From Rhizomicrobium palustre (lineage in GTDB: Bacteria > Pseudomonadota > Alphaproteobacteria > Micropepsales > Micropepsaceae), in assembly GCF_011761565.1 (NCBI RefSeq), contig NZ_JAASRM010000001.1:2852139-2916138 (forward strand): a stretch of DNA of 64,000 nt, in the 5' to 3' direction. The first letter of the stretch is position 1. Each line of letters opens with the position of its first letter. This document shows positions 11,390-21,094 of this stretch, piece by piece. The translations under genes were made by a program, and so were the position numbers. Below the pieces are notes generated by a model. The model saw only the letters and a program-made list of their open reading frames with translations, searched no databases and had not been told where the DNA came from.

Positions 11390-13978
11390 CTACCTCGTTT
11401 CCTGCACACCAGATGGATTCTCACCGATGAGGACCAGAGCTGGCAGCGCAGTGAAAAGTGCCCGTCGATGTGGCGCCGCGACCACCCGCCCAGGCTCAAG
11501 CCCGTCTTGCCAGCGCAGCTTTTGCAATGCGAGCGGCAGCTCGAAACGGTCGCCCAAAGCTTCGTCCGGTAGCGGCAGTCCGCGTTCCATGGCCGCCTTG
11601 GCGCAAAGCCGTGGCACCGCCACAAACATTGTTTTGCCCTCCGCCTCACGGATAAAGGCGAAGATCTTCTCATCGCCGGTTTCGATGGCGGTGTAGTCTC
11701 CCGCGAACAGCGCGGGTTCCGCTGCCCGCAACGCCAGAAGTTTTGCGAGCAGCGCAAGTTTCACATGGCCGTCGCGCCATTCCTTGATCAGCCCCGCGAA
11801 ATCCTCGCCGCTGGAGAGCATTTCATTGCGGATATGAAAATCCACCGGGCGGCGGTTATCGGGATCGACCAGACTCAAATCCCACAACTCCGTACCCTGA
11901 TAGATATCCGGCACGCCTGGAGAGGTGCAGCGCAGCACCATCGACACCAGTCCGTTCAATGCGCCCGCAGGCGCGATTGCGCCGCTGAATTTTTCCAGCC
12001 GTTGCAGGAAGCCGTGGCCCGGATCAAGAATTCGGCGGACGAATTCGGCGTGTTCCGCCTCAAACGCGGCATCGGGGTGGGCCCAGCTTGTCTCGAGCTT
12101 TGCTTCTTTGAGCGATTTTTCGCGCCACGCCAGAATACGCCGTGTGAAAGAGGAGAGCGCTTCGTCGCTTAAGCCATAAGGGCGGCAGGCGACCAGCGTC
12201 TGATAGAGCTGATATTCATCGCTGCCACCGACGCGCGCTGGACGCAAGGGTGCGTTCAACGCGAACCATTCCCGCACCTCCGCTTCCCATAAATCCGGGA
12301 TCTCACTCAACACCGCGAGACGTGCCCGCGTATCTTCGCCGCGCTTATGGTCGTGGGTTGCGGTTGCCAGCAGCGCATAAGGAAAATGCGCCTGCCGCTT
12401 GGCGTTCGCTTCATGGAATTCCTGTGGAGAGATGGAGAACCGCTCCGCGTTGAAGCCGACATCATTGCGCGATAACAACCGTCCATAACGGTAAAAGGCA
12501 GTATCTTCCACGGCTTTCGCAGCTACGGGTGCTGCAAGCTGATTGAACCGGCGCACTGCTTCGGCTGCTGTTGCCGGATCGCCTGAAGCTTCCTCTCCCC
12601 GCATGGCGTGAGAAATAATCGCGAGGGCGGCTTTGACGTTTTCGTCGGCGTCCTCCAATGCTTTAGCAAGCGCCGCATCGAAAAAGCGCCCTGGCTGCGG
12701 CTCGGGTTGATCCCCGCGCGCATAGGTGCGATAGGCATGAAAGTGCAAAAGAACAGCCTTCAGCGCCGCGGAAAAGATTTCTACCGGCACCGTGCCGTCA
12801 TCATCCAGGCGCTGAAAGGCGAGGGCTGCACCCCGCAAGGCGCTGGCAAATGCATCTTCGAGCATTTCTTTGCGCGCGCGGCATTCTTCAATATCGAACG
12901 CGGCGCTGTGCCCGGAAACGCTTTCCCAAAGCTGGTTGAACGCGCTCTCGCTGGCCGGTTGATGGAGAAGCCCGGAAACGAGATTCATGAAATCATAGCC
13001 GGTGGTGCCATCCACCTGCCAATCCTCGGCCAGATCTTCGTGCTCGGCGAGAATCTTCTCGACGAGGATGATCGCAGGTTCGCGCGGCAAGGCATCGGGT
13101 CTCTGCGGCGTCATTACTTCCAGCCGCGCCCGCAAGCGGCGGCAGTAACTCGCCGGATCGTAAAGCCCATCCACATGGTCGATCCGCACGCCATCGATCA
13201 TGCCTTCCGAGTAAAGCCGGAACACGGTGGCGTGAATCTGTTCGAATACCGCATCATCTTCCACCCTGAGCGCCGCAAGGCTGGTGATGTCGAAGAAGCG
13301 GCGCCAGTTGATGCGCTCGCCCGCGCTTTTCCAATAGGCAAGGCGGAAATTCTGCCGCTCCAAAAGTGCGCGCAAGGCTTCGCGCTCGGAAAAAGGCGAT
13401 AGATCAGCATCAGCCGGTGTGGCGCCGCCGCCTTGAACCGCTTCGTAATCTTCCTTGCGCAGCGGGAAGCGATGTTCGGAATAGGCGATGGCGAACTTTC
13501 CCAGCCGCTCATCCCAGACGACAGTGAGTTCTCCATCGGTGAGGCAATCGGCCACTGGTTTTCCCAGCAAAGGCACCAATATCTTATCTCGCAGGTTTTC
13601 CTGCGCAGGCTCCCAATCAATGTCGAACAGATTGGCGAAAATGCTGTCGCGGCCTTTTTCAAGAACGTCGAGCCAATAGGGATTATCTGCTCCGCCCACC
13701 GCCATATGGTTGGGTACGATGTCGAGGAGGACGCCGATGCCTTCCTGCCGTAACGCACTTGCGAGGGCACGGAAGCCTTCTTCGCCGCCGAGTTCGGGAT
13801 TGACCCGCCCGTGATCGACCACGTCATAGCCGTGCATCGATCCGGCCCGCGCCATCAGGATCGGCGAGGCATAAAGATGGCTGATGCCCAGCTTCGCGAA
13901 ATACGGCACCAGCTTCATCGCATCCGAAAAGGTGAATGCCTTATGGAATTGCATGCGATAGGTGGCTCTGGGTTTCAT
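11390..13978 (-). CDS. treY: Malto-oligosyltrehalose synthase
   Basis: GH13 enzyme that isomerises the reducing-end alpha-1,4 bond of a malto-oligosaccharide to an alpha,alpha-1,1 bond, making maltooligosyl-trehalose. Family marks: the start TYRMQFHKAFTFSDA, LYASPILMARAGSMHGYDVV, the catalytic region GVRIDHVDGLYDP, and VPDIYQGTELWDLSLVDPDN near the end. Length about 862 residues. The ATG at 13978 overlaps the treZ stop by ATGA, so translation is coupled; a TTG at 13993 is the only upstream alternative. Works directly with TreZ. Confidence 0.95.
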   Translation of the reverse strand: MKPRATYRMQFHKAFTFSDAMKLVPYFAKLGISHLYASPILMARAGSMHGYDVVDHGRVNPELGGEEGFRALASALRQEGIGVLLDIVPNHMAVGGADNPYWLDVLEKGRDSIFANLFDIDWEPAQENLRDKILVPLLGKPVADCLTDGELTVVWDERLGKFAIAYSEHRFPLRKEDYEAVQGGGATPADADLSPFSEREALRALLERQNFRLAYWKSAGERINWRRFFDITSLAALRVEDDAVFEQIHATVFRLYSEGMIDGVRIDHVDGLYDPASYCRRLRARLEVMTPQRPDALPREPAIILVEKILAEHEDLAEDWQVDGTTGYDFMNLVSGLLHQPASESAFNQLWESVSGHSAAFDIEECRARKEMLEDAFASALRGAALAFQRLDDDGTVPVEIFSAALKAVLLHFHAYRTYARGDQPEPQPGRFFDAALAKALEDADENVKAALAIISHAMRGEEASGDPATAAEAVRRFNQLAAPVAAKAVEDTAFYRYGRLLSRNDVGFNAERFSISPQEFHEANAKRQAHFPYALLATATHDHKRGEDTRARLAVLSEIPDLWEAEVREWFALNAPLRPARVGGSDEYQLYQTLVACRPYGLSDEALSSFTRRILAWREKSLKEAKLETSWAHPDAAFEAEHAEFVRRILDPGHGFLQRLEKFSGAIAPAGALNGLVSMVLRCTSPGVPDIYQGTELWDLSLVDPDNRRPVDFHIRNEMLSSGEDFAGLIKEWRDGHVKLALLAKLLALRAAEPALFAGDYTAIETGDEKIFAFIREAEGKTMFVAVPRLCAKAAMERGLPLPDEALGDRFELPLALQKLRWQDGLEPGRVVAAPHRRALFTALPALVLIGENPSGVQETR

Positions 13979-15657
13979 GGCATCTCTATCCAAGCCACAG
14001 TGGAAAATGGGGGGATCGTGTTTTCAGCCTCGCCGTAGATGGGCTTTGTCTGCGGCAGCACAGCCTCGACTTCGTTCTCGGAAAGATTGGCGGCGATGGT
14101 GAGCTTGTATCCATCGCCGAGCTTCCAGCTTGAGATCACCGCCTTGTCGGAAAGCGGCACGGCATCCAAGCAACAGCTTCCCTTCAACCGGGGAATGATG
14201 TGTTCATGTCGCAGCGCTAGCAGCGCGCGATAGAAGTTCAGCCATTCAGGATCTGGCTCGCCCAACCGACATTGCTCGAATGTCTCGAGTGCATTGGGAT
14301 CAGGCACTCTCTCTTTGCCGGAGGCGAAAGCGGGAAATTTGGCGAATTCCGCCGCGCGTCCTTCTCGCACCGCTTTGGCAAGCTCGGGGTCTTGATGGTC
14401 GGTGAAGAACAAGAACGGCTCGCGCGCGCCCATTTCCTCTCCCATGAACAGCATGGGGATTTGAGGGGCGAGAAGCTGCAAGGCAGCCGCCGCTTTCAAG
14501 GCGCGCGGATCGCACAACTTGATCAGCCGCTCGCCCAGCGCGCGATTGCCCGTCTGATCATGGTTTTGCAGGAAGGAGACAAAGGCGGTCGGCCGCAACT
14601 GCCCGCTTGGTGTGCCGCGTGCATGTCCGGTATGGGTGGTTTCGCCTTGATAAGCAAATCCCTGGTGCAGCAACCGCGCCAGCTTGGCCGAAGAGTCTTG
14701 CGCGAAATCAGCGTAATAGCCCGCATCTTCTCCGGTCAGCATCGCATGCAGGGTATTGTGAAAATCATCATTCCATTGCGCGCGAAACACCTTCAACAAC
14801 GAGGCGTCGTTATCTTCATTCTCCAGCACAAGATGGCGGTCGGGAAAATCGCGCTTAATCTCTTGCGCCATGGCGCGCAGGAATTCGCCGTCGTGGATGG
14901 CATGCACCGCATCAAAGCGAAGTCCGTCAAAACGGAACTCGCCCAGCCAATAAAGGGCGTTATCGATGAAGAAGCGCCGCACCGGTTCCTGGCGAAAATC
15001 GATGGCATCGCCCCACGGCGTTTTGCGATCGCTGCGGAAGAAGGATTTCGCATAAAGCGGCAGATAATTTCCGTCCGGCCCAAAATGGTTATAAACTACA
15101 TCGAGAAAGACCATCATGCCGTGCCCATGCGCGGCATCGATAAGGGCTTTTAACGCGTCCGGCGTGCCATAGCTCTCGTCGGGCGCATAGGGCAGAACAC
15201 CGTCATAGCCCCAATTGCGCGCACCTGGAAAATCATTGATTGGCATCAGTTCGATCGCGGTGATGCCCATATTCGCAAGCCGCACCAGCTCGCGCCCTAC
15301 GCCGCTATAGCCGCCCGTCAGGCCCGCGTGAAGCTCGTAGAGGATCGTCTCTTCCCACGGCCGCGGCTTCCACGCATCGTTTTTCCAAGCGTAGCTGTTT
15401 GGCTGCACCACGCTCCAGCCATGCACATCACCGCTCTGCCGGTGTGACGCTGGGTCGGGCACGGAGACGCCGCCGATGCGGAAGCGATAGCGCGTTCCGG
15501 CATTGGCCTGTGTCTCAGCCGCCCACCAGCCATTTTTGCCTCTGTCCATGCCAACCGGTTCAGCGTCGGCGAATTCAAGCTCAACGGTATCTGCATCAGG
15601 CGCCCAAAGGCGAAAGCGCGTTCCACCCTCTATCGCTTCCGGTCCCCAGCTTGTCAT
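13975..15657 (-). CDS. treZ: Malto-oligosyltrehalose trehalohydrolase
   Basis: Releases free trehalose from the TreY product. It has an N-terminal carbohydrate-binding beta-domain (TRFRLWAPDADTVELEF), then a GH13 barrel with YELHAGLTGGYSGVGREL, nucleophile region FDGLRFDAVHAI, acid/base region LVLENEDND, and the FLQNHDQTGNRALGER motif. 560 residues, slightly short but in range. Both junctions, with glgX upstream and treY downstream, are 4-base ATGA overlaps. Confidence 0.95.
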   Translation of the reverse strand: MTSWGPEAIEGGTRFRLWAPDADTVELEFADAEPVGMDRGKNGWWAAETQANAGTRYRFRIGGVSVPDPASHRQSGDVHGWSVVQPNSYAWKNDAWKPRPWEETILYELHAGLTGGYSGVGRELVRLANMGITAIELMPINDFPGARNWGYDGVLPYAPDESYGTPDALKALIDAAHGHGMMVFLDVVYNHFGPDGNYLPLYAKSFFRSDRKTPWGDAIDFRQEPVRRFFIDNALYWLGEFRFDGLRFDAVHAIHDGEFLRAMAQEIKRDFPDRHLVLENEDNDASLLKVFRAQWNDDFHNTLHAMLTGEDAGYYADFAQDSSAKLARLLHQGFAYQGETTHTGHARGTPSGQLRPTAFVSFLQNHDQTGNRALGERLIKLCDPRALKAAAALQLLAPQIPMLFMGEEMGAREPFLFFTDHQDPELAKAVREGRAAEFAKFPAFASGKERVPDPNALETFEQCRLGEPDPEWLNFYRALLALRHEHIIPRLKGSCCLDAVPLSDKAVISSWKLGDGYKLTIAANLSENEVEAVLPQTKPIYGEAENTIPPFSTVAWIEMP

Positions 15658-17744
15658 TGCGGCGGTTCCACTAAGGCACGGAAGAGAGCGGCGGCGCGGT
15701 CTTCCAATTGATAGCTGGTGCCTTCGAACGGACCTTCCTCGCGTTCGGGCGTGGCGCTATCGATCAGAAATTCCCATGGCCAATTGGAGGGCAGGGTGAA
15801 CTCGATGGCTTTTTCCGATCCATTAAGGAGCAGATATAACACCTCTATCTTGTTATCGCCGTCCCACAGCGCCCGGCGCATGATCAAGGCACGCGCTTCG
15901 CCATTGGCCCAGTCCTCTTCGCTGAGGGTCTGTCCGCGTTCATCAAGCCAGTCGAGATTGCGAAATCCCGGGCTTATCTCTTCCCCGAAGAGAAATTTCG
16001 CGCTGCGTAGTCCCGCATAGCGTTTGCGCAATGCTATCACACGAGCGGTGAATGCTTCCTGTGCCGCGCCCTCACCGTCTTTCTCGCGAGTCCAATCCAG
16101 CCAGGAAAGCTCGTTATCCTGGCAATAGGCATTGTTATTGCCGTGCTGGCTATTGCCGAACTCATCACCTGCCAGCAGCATCGGCGTGCCTAGCGAGGCG
16201 AATATGCTGAGCAGCATGGAGCGCTTTACCCGCTCACGTAAGGTGTTGATAGCCGGGTCATCGCTCGGCCCTTCCACACCCCAATGGCAGGAGAGGTTAT
16301 CCGAGGCACCATCACGATTATCCTCGCCATTGGCCTCGTTATGCTTGCCTTCATACATGACGAGGTCGCCGAGCGGCGCACCATCATGGCTTGCAAGGTA
16401 GTTGATAGAGGCCGTCGGGCGCCGTGATCCGAAAATGTCGGCCGATCCGGAAAGCCGCCGCGCCAATTCGGGGCGCTGGCCGCCATCGCCGCGCCAATAG
16501 CGGCGCAGGGTGTCGCGATAGCGATCATTCCATTCTGCGAAGGGCGGTGGATGATTGCCGAGCTGATAACCGCCAGGCCCGATGTCCCATGGCTCAGATA
16601 TCAGCTTCACCTTGCTCAACACGGGGTCCTGCCGGATAGCATCGAAAAAGCCGCTATTGGGATCAAAGCCGGTATGTTCGCGACCCAGTGTGGCGCCAAG
16701 ATCAAAGCGGAAACCGTCGATGTGATAGGACTGCACGAAGTGGCGCAGGGAATCGAGGCACATTTGAAGTGCCCGCGGGCTCGCCATATCCAGCACGTTG
16801 CCGGTGCCGGTGTCGTTGATCGTATGGCGGGGATTATCGTCCAAAAGGCGATAATAGCTGGCATTATCCAGCCCGCGCCAGGAAAGTGTCGGGCCCAACT
16901 CGCTGCCTTCGCAAGTGTGGTTGTAGACGACGTCCATCAGCACTTCGATGCCTGCTTTGTGCAAACGGCGGATGGTACTTCTGAGCTCATTGGTGCCGCC
17001 GCCGCTCATATAGCCGGGCTCCGGCGTAAAAAAGCCAAGCGTGTTATAGCCCCAGTAATTGCGCAGGCCTTTTTCCAAAAGGTGGCGGTCTTGCAGGAAG
17101 GCATGCACCGGCATCAGCTCAATGGCGGTGATGCCGAGCCGCTGCAGATGCGTGATGACGCTCGGGTGCCCTAACGCAGCATAGCTGCCCCGCAAAGCTT
17201 CGGGCACATCTTGTAAAAGCTTTGTTAGCCCTTTCACATGAGCTTCATAGATGACCGTATCCCCCCAAGCGGTATTGGGTGTGCGATCATCTCCCCACAA
17301 ATAGTCTTCGGTGGTGACGACCGCCTTCACCATCGCCGGTGCACTGTCGCGCCGGTCAAAGGAAAGATCGCCTCGGGGGGAGTGAAGGCGATAGCCAAAC
17401 AGGGAATCGTTCCATTTGACCGCGCCAGACAACGCCTTGGCATAAGGATCGAGCAGCAGCTTGTTTGGATTGAAGCGATGGCCTTCCTCAGGCTTATAGG
17501 GGCCGTGCGCGCGAAAGCCATAAATCAATCCTGGCCGCGCGTCAGGCAGATAGCCGTGCCACACTTGATCTGTCCGTTCAGGTAATTCGTAGCGTGCGAC
17601 CTCGCGATGCGCCGCGTTATAGATGCAGAGCTCCATGGCGGTCGCATGCGCGGAAAAGACGGCGAAGTTTACGCCCAGTCCGTCCCACGTAGCGCCCAGC
17701 GGGTTTGGAGAACCCGGCTCAAGCCTTCCGGGCGTCAACGGCAT
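15654..17744 (-). CDS. glgX: Glycogen debranching enzyme GlgX
   Basis: Hydrolyses alpha-1,6 branches of glycogen, giving linear maltodextrins that TreY can use. Family marks: GATWDGLGVNFAVFSAHA in an N-terminal CBM48-like domain, DVVYNHTCEGSELGPTLSWRG, nucleophile region DGFRFDLGATLGRE, acid/base LISEPWDIGPGGYQLGNHPP, and SHDGAPLGDLVMYEGKHNEA. 696 residues. A perfect AAAGGAGG ribosome site lies ahead of the ATG. This gene follows treS after a 71-base gap, the only sizeable gap inside the operon; I see no EcfG box in that gap. Confidence 0.95.
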   Translation of the reverse strand: MPLTPGRLEPGSPNPLGATWDGLGVNFAVFSAHATAMELCIYNAAHREVARYELPERTDQVWHGYLPDARPGLIYGFRAHGPYKPEEGHRFNPNKLLLDPYAKALSGAVKWNDSLFGYRLHSPRGDLSFDRRDSAPAMVKAVVTTEDYLWGDDRTPNTAWGDTVIYEAHVKGLTKLLQDVPEALRGSYAALGHPSVITHLQRLGITAIELMPVHAFLQDRHLLEKGLRNYWGYNTLGFFTPEPGYMSGGGTNELRSTIRRLHKAGIEVLMDVVYNHTCEGSELGPTLSWRGLDNASYYRLLDDNPRHTINDTGTGNVLDMASPRALQMCLDSLRHFVQSYHIDGFRFDLGATLGREHTGFDPNSGFFDAIRQDPVLSKVKLISEPWDIGPGGYQLGNHPPPFAEWNDRYRDTLRRYWRGDGGQRPELARRLSGSADIFGSRRPTASINYLASHDGAPLGDLVMYEGKHNEANGEDNRDGASDNLSCHWGVEGPSDDPAINTLRERVKRSMLLSIFASLGTPMLLAGDEFGNSQHGNNNAYCQDNELSWLDWTREKDGEGAAQEAFTARVIALRKRYAGLRSAKFLFGEEISPGFRNLDWLDERGQTLSEEDWANGEARALIMRRALWDGDNKIEVLYLLLNGSEKAIEFTLPSNWPWEFLIDSATPEREEGPFEGTSYQLEDRAAALFRALVEPPQ

Positions 17745-17815
17745 TCAGCCTCCTTTACGGCAAGAAATTTCATCCGCGAAAGCGCGCGGCCCCTCAATTC
17801 GAGAGTAGAACGCGG

Positions 17816-20800
17816 CTAAGGTTCCACGGGTTTCCCAGAGAGGCCGCAAATCTCGCGCGCCATCCCAATAAATCCGCTTAAGGGTACGGCAAGCTGATCC
17901 GGCCGGTTGGCTATTTCGTAACAGATCTCATAAGCGGCCCGCTCCAGCATGAAGACGCGCAGAAGCTTTTCTTCGGTTTCGCTGAGGGGCTGTTCGCGAC
18001 CGCGGATATAGCCTTCCATGAAGGCCGCGGCGCAGCGATCCTCGAAATTTCCGAGAAGTGTTTTTACGTCGCGCTGTACGGTGAGGGGACTTGCTTTAGC
18101 AGCCGTCCACACTACATAGCTGAAGGAACGAAGCATACCCGCAACATCGCGCATGGCGCTGTTTTTGGCGCGGCGCTCGCTGATAGGTTTCAGCGGCTCG
18201 CCTTCGAAGTCCACGATGATCGCATCGCCTGCTGCGACCAGAACTTGGCCCAAGTGCAAATCTCCATGGATGCGGGTGAGGTTCGAACCGATGCCGCTTT
18301 CAAGGCGTGAATCGATTCCAGCCATCAGCACGTCGTGGTTTTCGAGAATTTCTGTGAACTCATCCTTGAAGACGCCTACATCGCGTTGAGCCAGAGCTTC
18401 CAACGCGCCATCGACCTGAGATTTGGTTTTGGCCGCCCATGTCTCGATGGTTTGGCGTTCGGCGGCGACGGGCGCGAAGTCCTGGTTTTCCGTAGGCTGC
18501 GCAAGCTCGCGATGCATCTGGCCCAGCCGTTCGCCGGACACGGAGACAAAATGGGAGACGGTCTCAAATCCGTCATGGCCTTCTTCAATGGTGGCGGGAT
18601 CTTCCAGCAGGCGTTTTGCCTGTTCGACGGACCATTGAAACCCGTCGCCCTGGTTACGGATGAAGCGCTGCACGACCATTATCGTGGCTCCACCGCCGCT
18701 GCTGCGCATCAACGCAACATCGCCCAGGAGTGCCGCGATGCCAGTGAAACCGCGCTGCGTCAGTTCCTTCACCATCTCCACTTCGGGATGGATGCCATCG
18801 ACCAGCCGGCGGAAAATTTTGACCATCATCTCCTGGCCGATTACAGCCGCTGAGTTGGAGCTATCTCCGCCTAGCCAGCGTATTTCGGCAGTTTCATCGG
18901 GCAGGGTGAAATCGGGTTGCGGCGTGAAGAGCAGGCGCTCATTGCCTGAGGCAATCTCTCCGCGTTGCGCGAGCGCGGCCAAAACCGCGCGCAAGAATTT
19001 CGGCGAGGCGCTGGCATCGGTAAGAAGGCCAACCCGCGCGCGATGGCGGACGCGCGCCAACGCAAGGCGGGCATCTTGGGGTGCACTCGGTTCATCTTCC
19101 CAAGCAAGGGCGAGCGGTAAACTGTAGCGATTTTCGCCTTGATCGGGTAGCCAAGTGGCGACTTCTGCCAACACGACATCGCTACGCTCGGGGGCGATTT
19201 GGAATACTGTTTCCAAGCGTACGGCGGGTGCTTCTTGCGATTTTTGCTGAAACCAGCGGCTTTGGCTGAGATATCCAGGCAAGACGTCGCGTTCTAAGAC
19301 ATCGCGCGAGCGGCCCTCCAAGACATTGTGGATGCCGTCCCGCAAAACAAAAGTGTAGTGCTCTGAGGCGCTGTCCCCTGGAGAGGTGCTCCAGCCGGGC
19401 TGTGCCGCCTCGCTGGAGAGCGCGAACCAATAGAATCCGAAAGGGGGCAAGGTCAGCAAATAGGTAAGTTGGCCGATTTTCGGAAATGGGACATTGCCGC
19501 CAAGTTCTACCGGCGTACGTCCGGTAAATTCGGAGAGATCGAGTTCCACCGCCTGCGCCGAGCGCGACACATTGGCTACGCAGAGGATTGTTTCACTCTC
19601 GTACTCGCGCAAATAGGCGAACACCTTGCGGTTTGCGGGCCGTAGGAAGCGCAAAGAGCCGCGCCCGAAGGCCTTATGCTGCCCGCGAATGACAAGCCCG
19701 CGCCGAAGCCGGTTGAGCAGCGAATGGGGGTCGCGCCACTGGGTTTCGACATTCACGGATTGATAGCCGTAAAGCGGATTAGAGATCACCGAGACGATCA
19801 ACGCTTCGGCATCCGCGCGCGAAAATCCGCCATTGCGGTCCGGGCTCCATTGCATCGCCGTGCGCACACCATCGCGATCGCCCAAATGGATATTATCGCC
19901 CATGCCGATTTCATCACCGTAATAGAGAACCGGCGTGCCCATGATGGTGAGCAGCAGCGCATTCATCAGTTCGATGCGACGGAAATCGCGTTCCATCAGC
20001 GGCGCGAGGCGGCGGCGGATGCCAAGGTTGAGTCGCGCCCTGCGGTCGGAGGCATAGGTGTTCCAGAGATAGTCGCGCTCGTTATCGGTAACCATTTCAA
20101 GCGTCAGCTCGTCATGATTGCGCAAGAAGGTGGTCCATTGGCTGTTGGGTGGCGCATCCGGCGTTTGACGCAGAATATCGGTGATGGGAAAGCGATCTTC
20201 CTGTGCCAGGGCCATATACATGCGCGGCATCAGGGGGAAATGGAACAGCATGTGACATTCATCGTCATTGCCGAAATACTGCTGCACGTCTTCCGGCCAC
20301 TGATTAGCTTCGGCCAGAAGCACCCGCCCCGGGTAATTGGCGTCCACCTCCGCACGAAAGCGCTTCAGAATTTCGTGGGTCTCGGGCAGGTTCTCATTGA
20401 TCGTTCCTTCACGTTCGACAAGATAAGGCACGGCATCCAGTCTCAGCCCATCCACACCCATATCCAGCCAGAAGCGCAACACCTTCAGGCATTCTTCCAT
20501 CACCAAGGGATTGTCGAAATTGAGGTCCGGCTGGTGGAAATAGAAGCGATGCCAGTAATAGGCCTTTGCTTCCTCATCCCAGGTCCAGTTTGACTTTTCG
20601 GTGTCGAGAAAAATGATCCTGGTGCCGCCGTATTTCTTGTCGGAATCGGACCAGACGTAAAAATCGCGTTCTGGCGAGCCCGGCGGGGCTTTGCGCGCGC
20701 GCTGAAACCAGGCGTGCTGATCAGAGGTGTGATTGACCACGAGTTCGGTGATCACTCGGATGCCGCGCATATGGGCTTCGGCGATGAAGCGCTGCACATC

Positions 20801-21094
20801 ATCAAGTGTACCATATTCCGGGTGCACGCCGGTGTAGTCTGAAATGTCATAGCCATCGTCACGGCGGGGCGAAGGATAGAAGGGCAAAAGCCATAGAACA
20901 TTGACCCCCAGCTCAGCGATATAGTCGAGTTTGTCGATTAATCCTTGGAAATCGCCGACCCCATCATTGTTGGAATCGTAAAATGATTTCACATGAAGCT
21001 GATAGATCACCGCATCCTTGTACCAGAGCGGGTCGCCAGTCAGCGGGGTGGGAGATGTGGCGCGCAGAATATTGGGATCGAGGCGAATGTTCAT
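17816..21094 (-). CDS. treS: Trehalose synthase - maltokinase fusion
   Basis: A two-domain enzyme of about 1092 residues. Residues ~20-560 are a GH13 trehalose synthase that interconverts trehalose and maltose (WYKDAVIYQLHVKSFYDSN, DGLRLDAVPYL, LLAEANQWPEDV, FLRNHDELTLEMVTD). Residues ~600-1092 are a maltokinase of the Pep2/Mak type (RIHGDLHLGQVL, then IVDFEGEPLKP, the kinase catalytic and metal motifs), which makes maltose-1-phosphate for GlgE. Such fusions are known from many Proteobacteria. The ATG at 21094 overlaps the glgE stop by ATGA and has GGGGAG upstream. Confidence 0.95.
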   Translation of the reverse strand: MNIRLDPNILRATSPTPLTGDPLWYKDAVIYQLHVKSFYDSNNDGVGDFQGLIDKLDYIAELGVNVLWLLPFYPSPRRDDGYDISDYTGVHPEYGTLDDVQRFIAEAHMRGIRVITELVVNHTSDQHAWFQRARKAPPGSPERDFYVWSDSDKKYGGTRIIFLDTEKSNWTWDEEAKAYYWHRFYFHQPDLNFDNPLVMEECLKVLRFWLDMGVDGLRLDAVPYLVEREGTINENLPETHEILKRFRAEVDANYPGRVLLAEANQWPEDVQQYFGNDDECHMLFHFPLMPRMYMALAQEDRFPITDILRQTPDAPPNSQWTTFLRNHDELTLEMVTDNERDYLWNTYASDRRARLNLGIRRRLAPLMERDFRRIELMNALLLTIMGTPVLYYGDEIGMGDNIHLGDRDGVRTAMQWSPDRNGGFSRADAEALIVSVISNPLYGYQSVNVETQWRDPHSLLNRLRRGLVIRGQHKAFGRGSLRFLRPANRKVFAYLREYESETILCVANVSRSAQAVELDLSEFTGRTPVELGGNVPFPKIGQLTYLLTLPPFGFYWFALSSEAAQPGWSTSPGDSASEHYTFVLRDGIHNVLEGRSRDVLERDVLPGYLSQSRWFQQKSQEAPAVRLETVFQIAPERSDVVLAEVATWLPDQGENRYSLPLALAWEDEPSAPQDARLALARVRHRARVGLLTDASASPKFLRAVLAALAQRGEIASGNERLLFTPQPDFTLPDETAEIRWLGGDSSNSAAVIGQEMMVKIFRRLVDGIHPEVEMVKELTQRGFTGIAALLGDVALMRSSGGGATIMVVQRFIRNQGDGFQWSVEQAKRLLEDPATIEEGHDGFETVSHFVSVSGERLGQMHRELAQPTENQDFAPVAAERQTIETWAAKTKSQVDGALEALAQRDVGVFKDEFTEILENHDVLMAGIDSRLESGIGSNLTRIHGDLHLGQVLVAAGDAIIVDFEGEPLKPISERRAKNSAMRDVAGMLRSFSYVVWTAAKASPLTVQRDVKTLLGNFEDRCAAAFMEGYIRGREQPLSETEEKLLRVFMLERAAYEICYEIANRPDQLAVPLSGFIGMAREICGLSGKPVEP

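Noticed and set aside
17745..17815. Possible second EcfG promoter in the treS-glgX gap (AACG followed by GTTCC)
   Set aside because: The two elements are only eight bases apart, far too close for a promoter.
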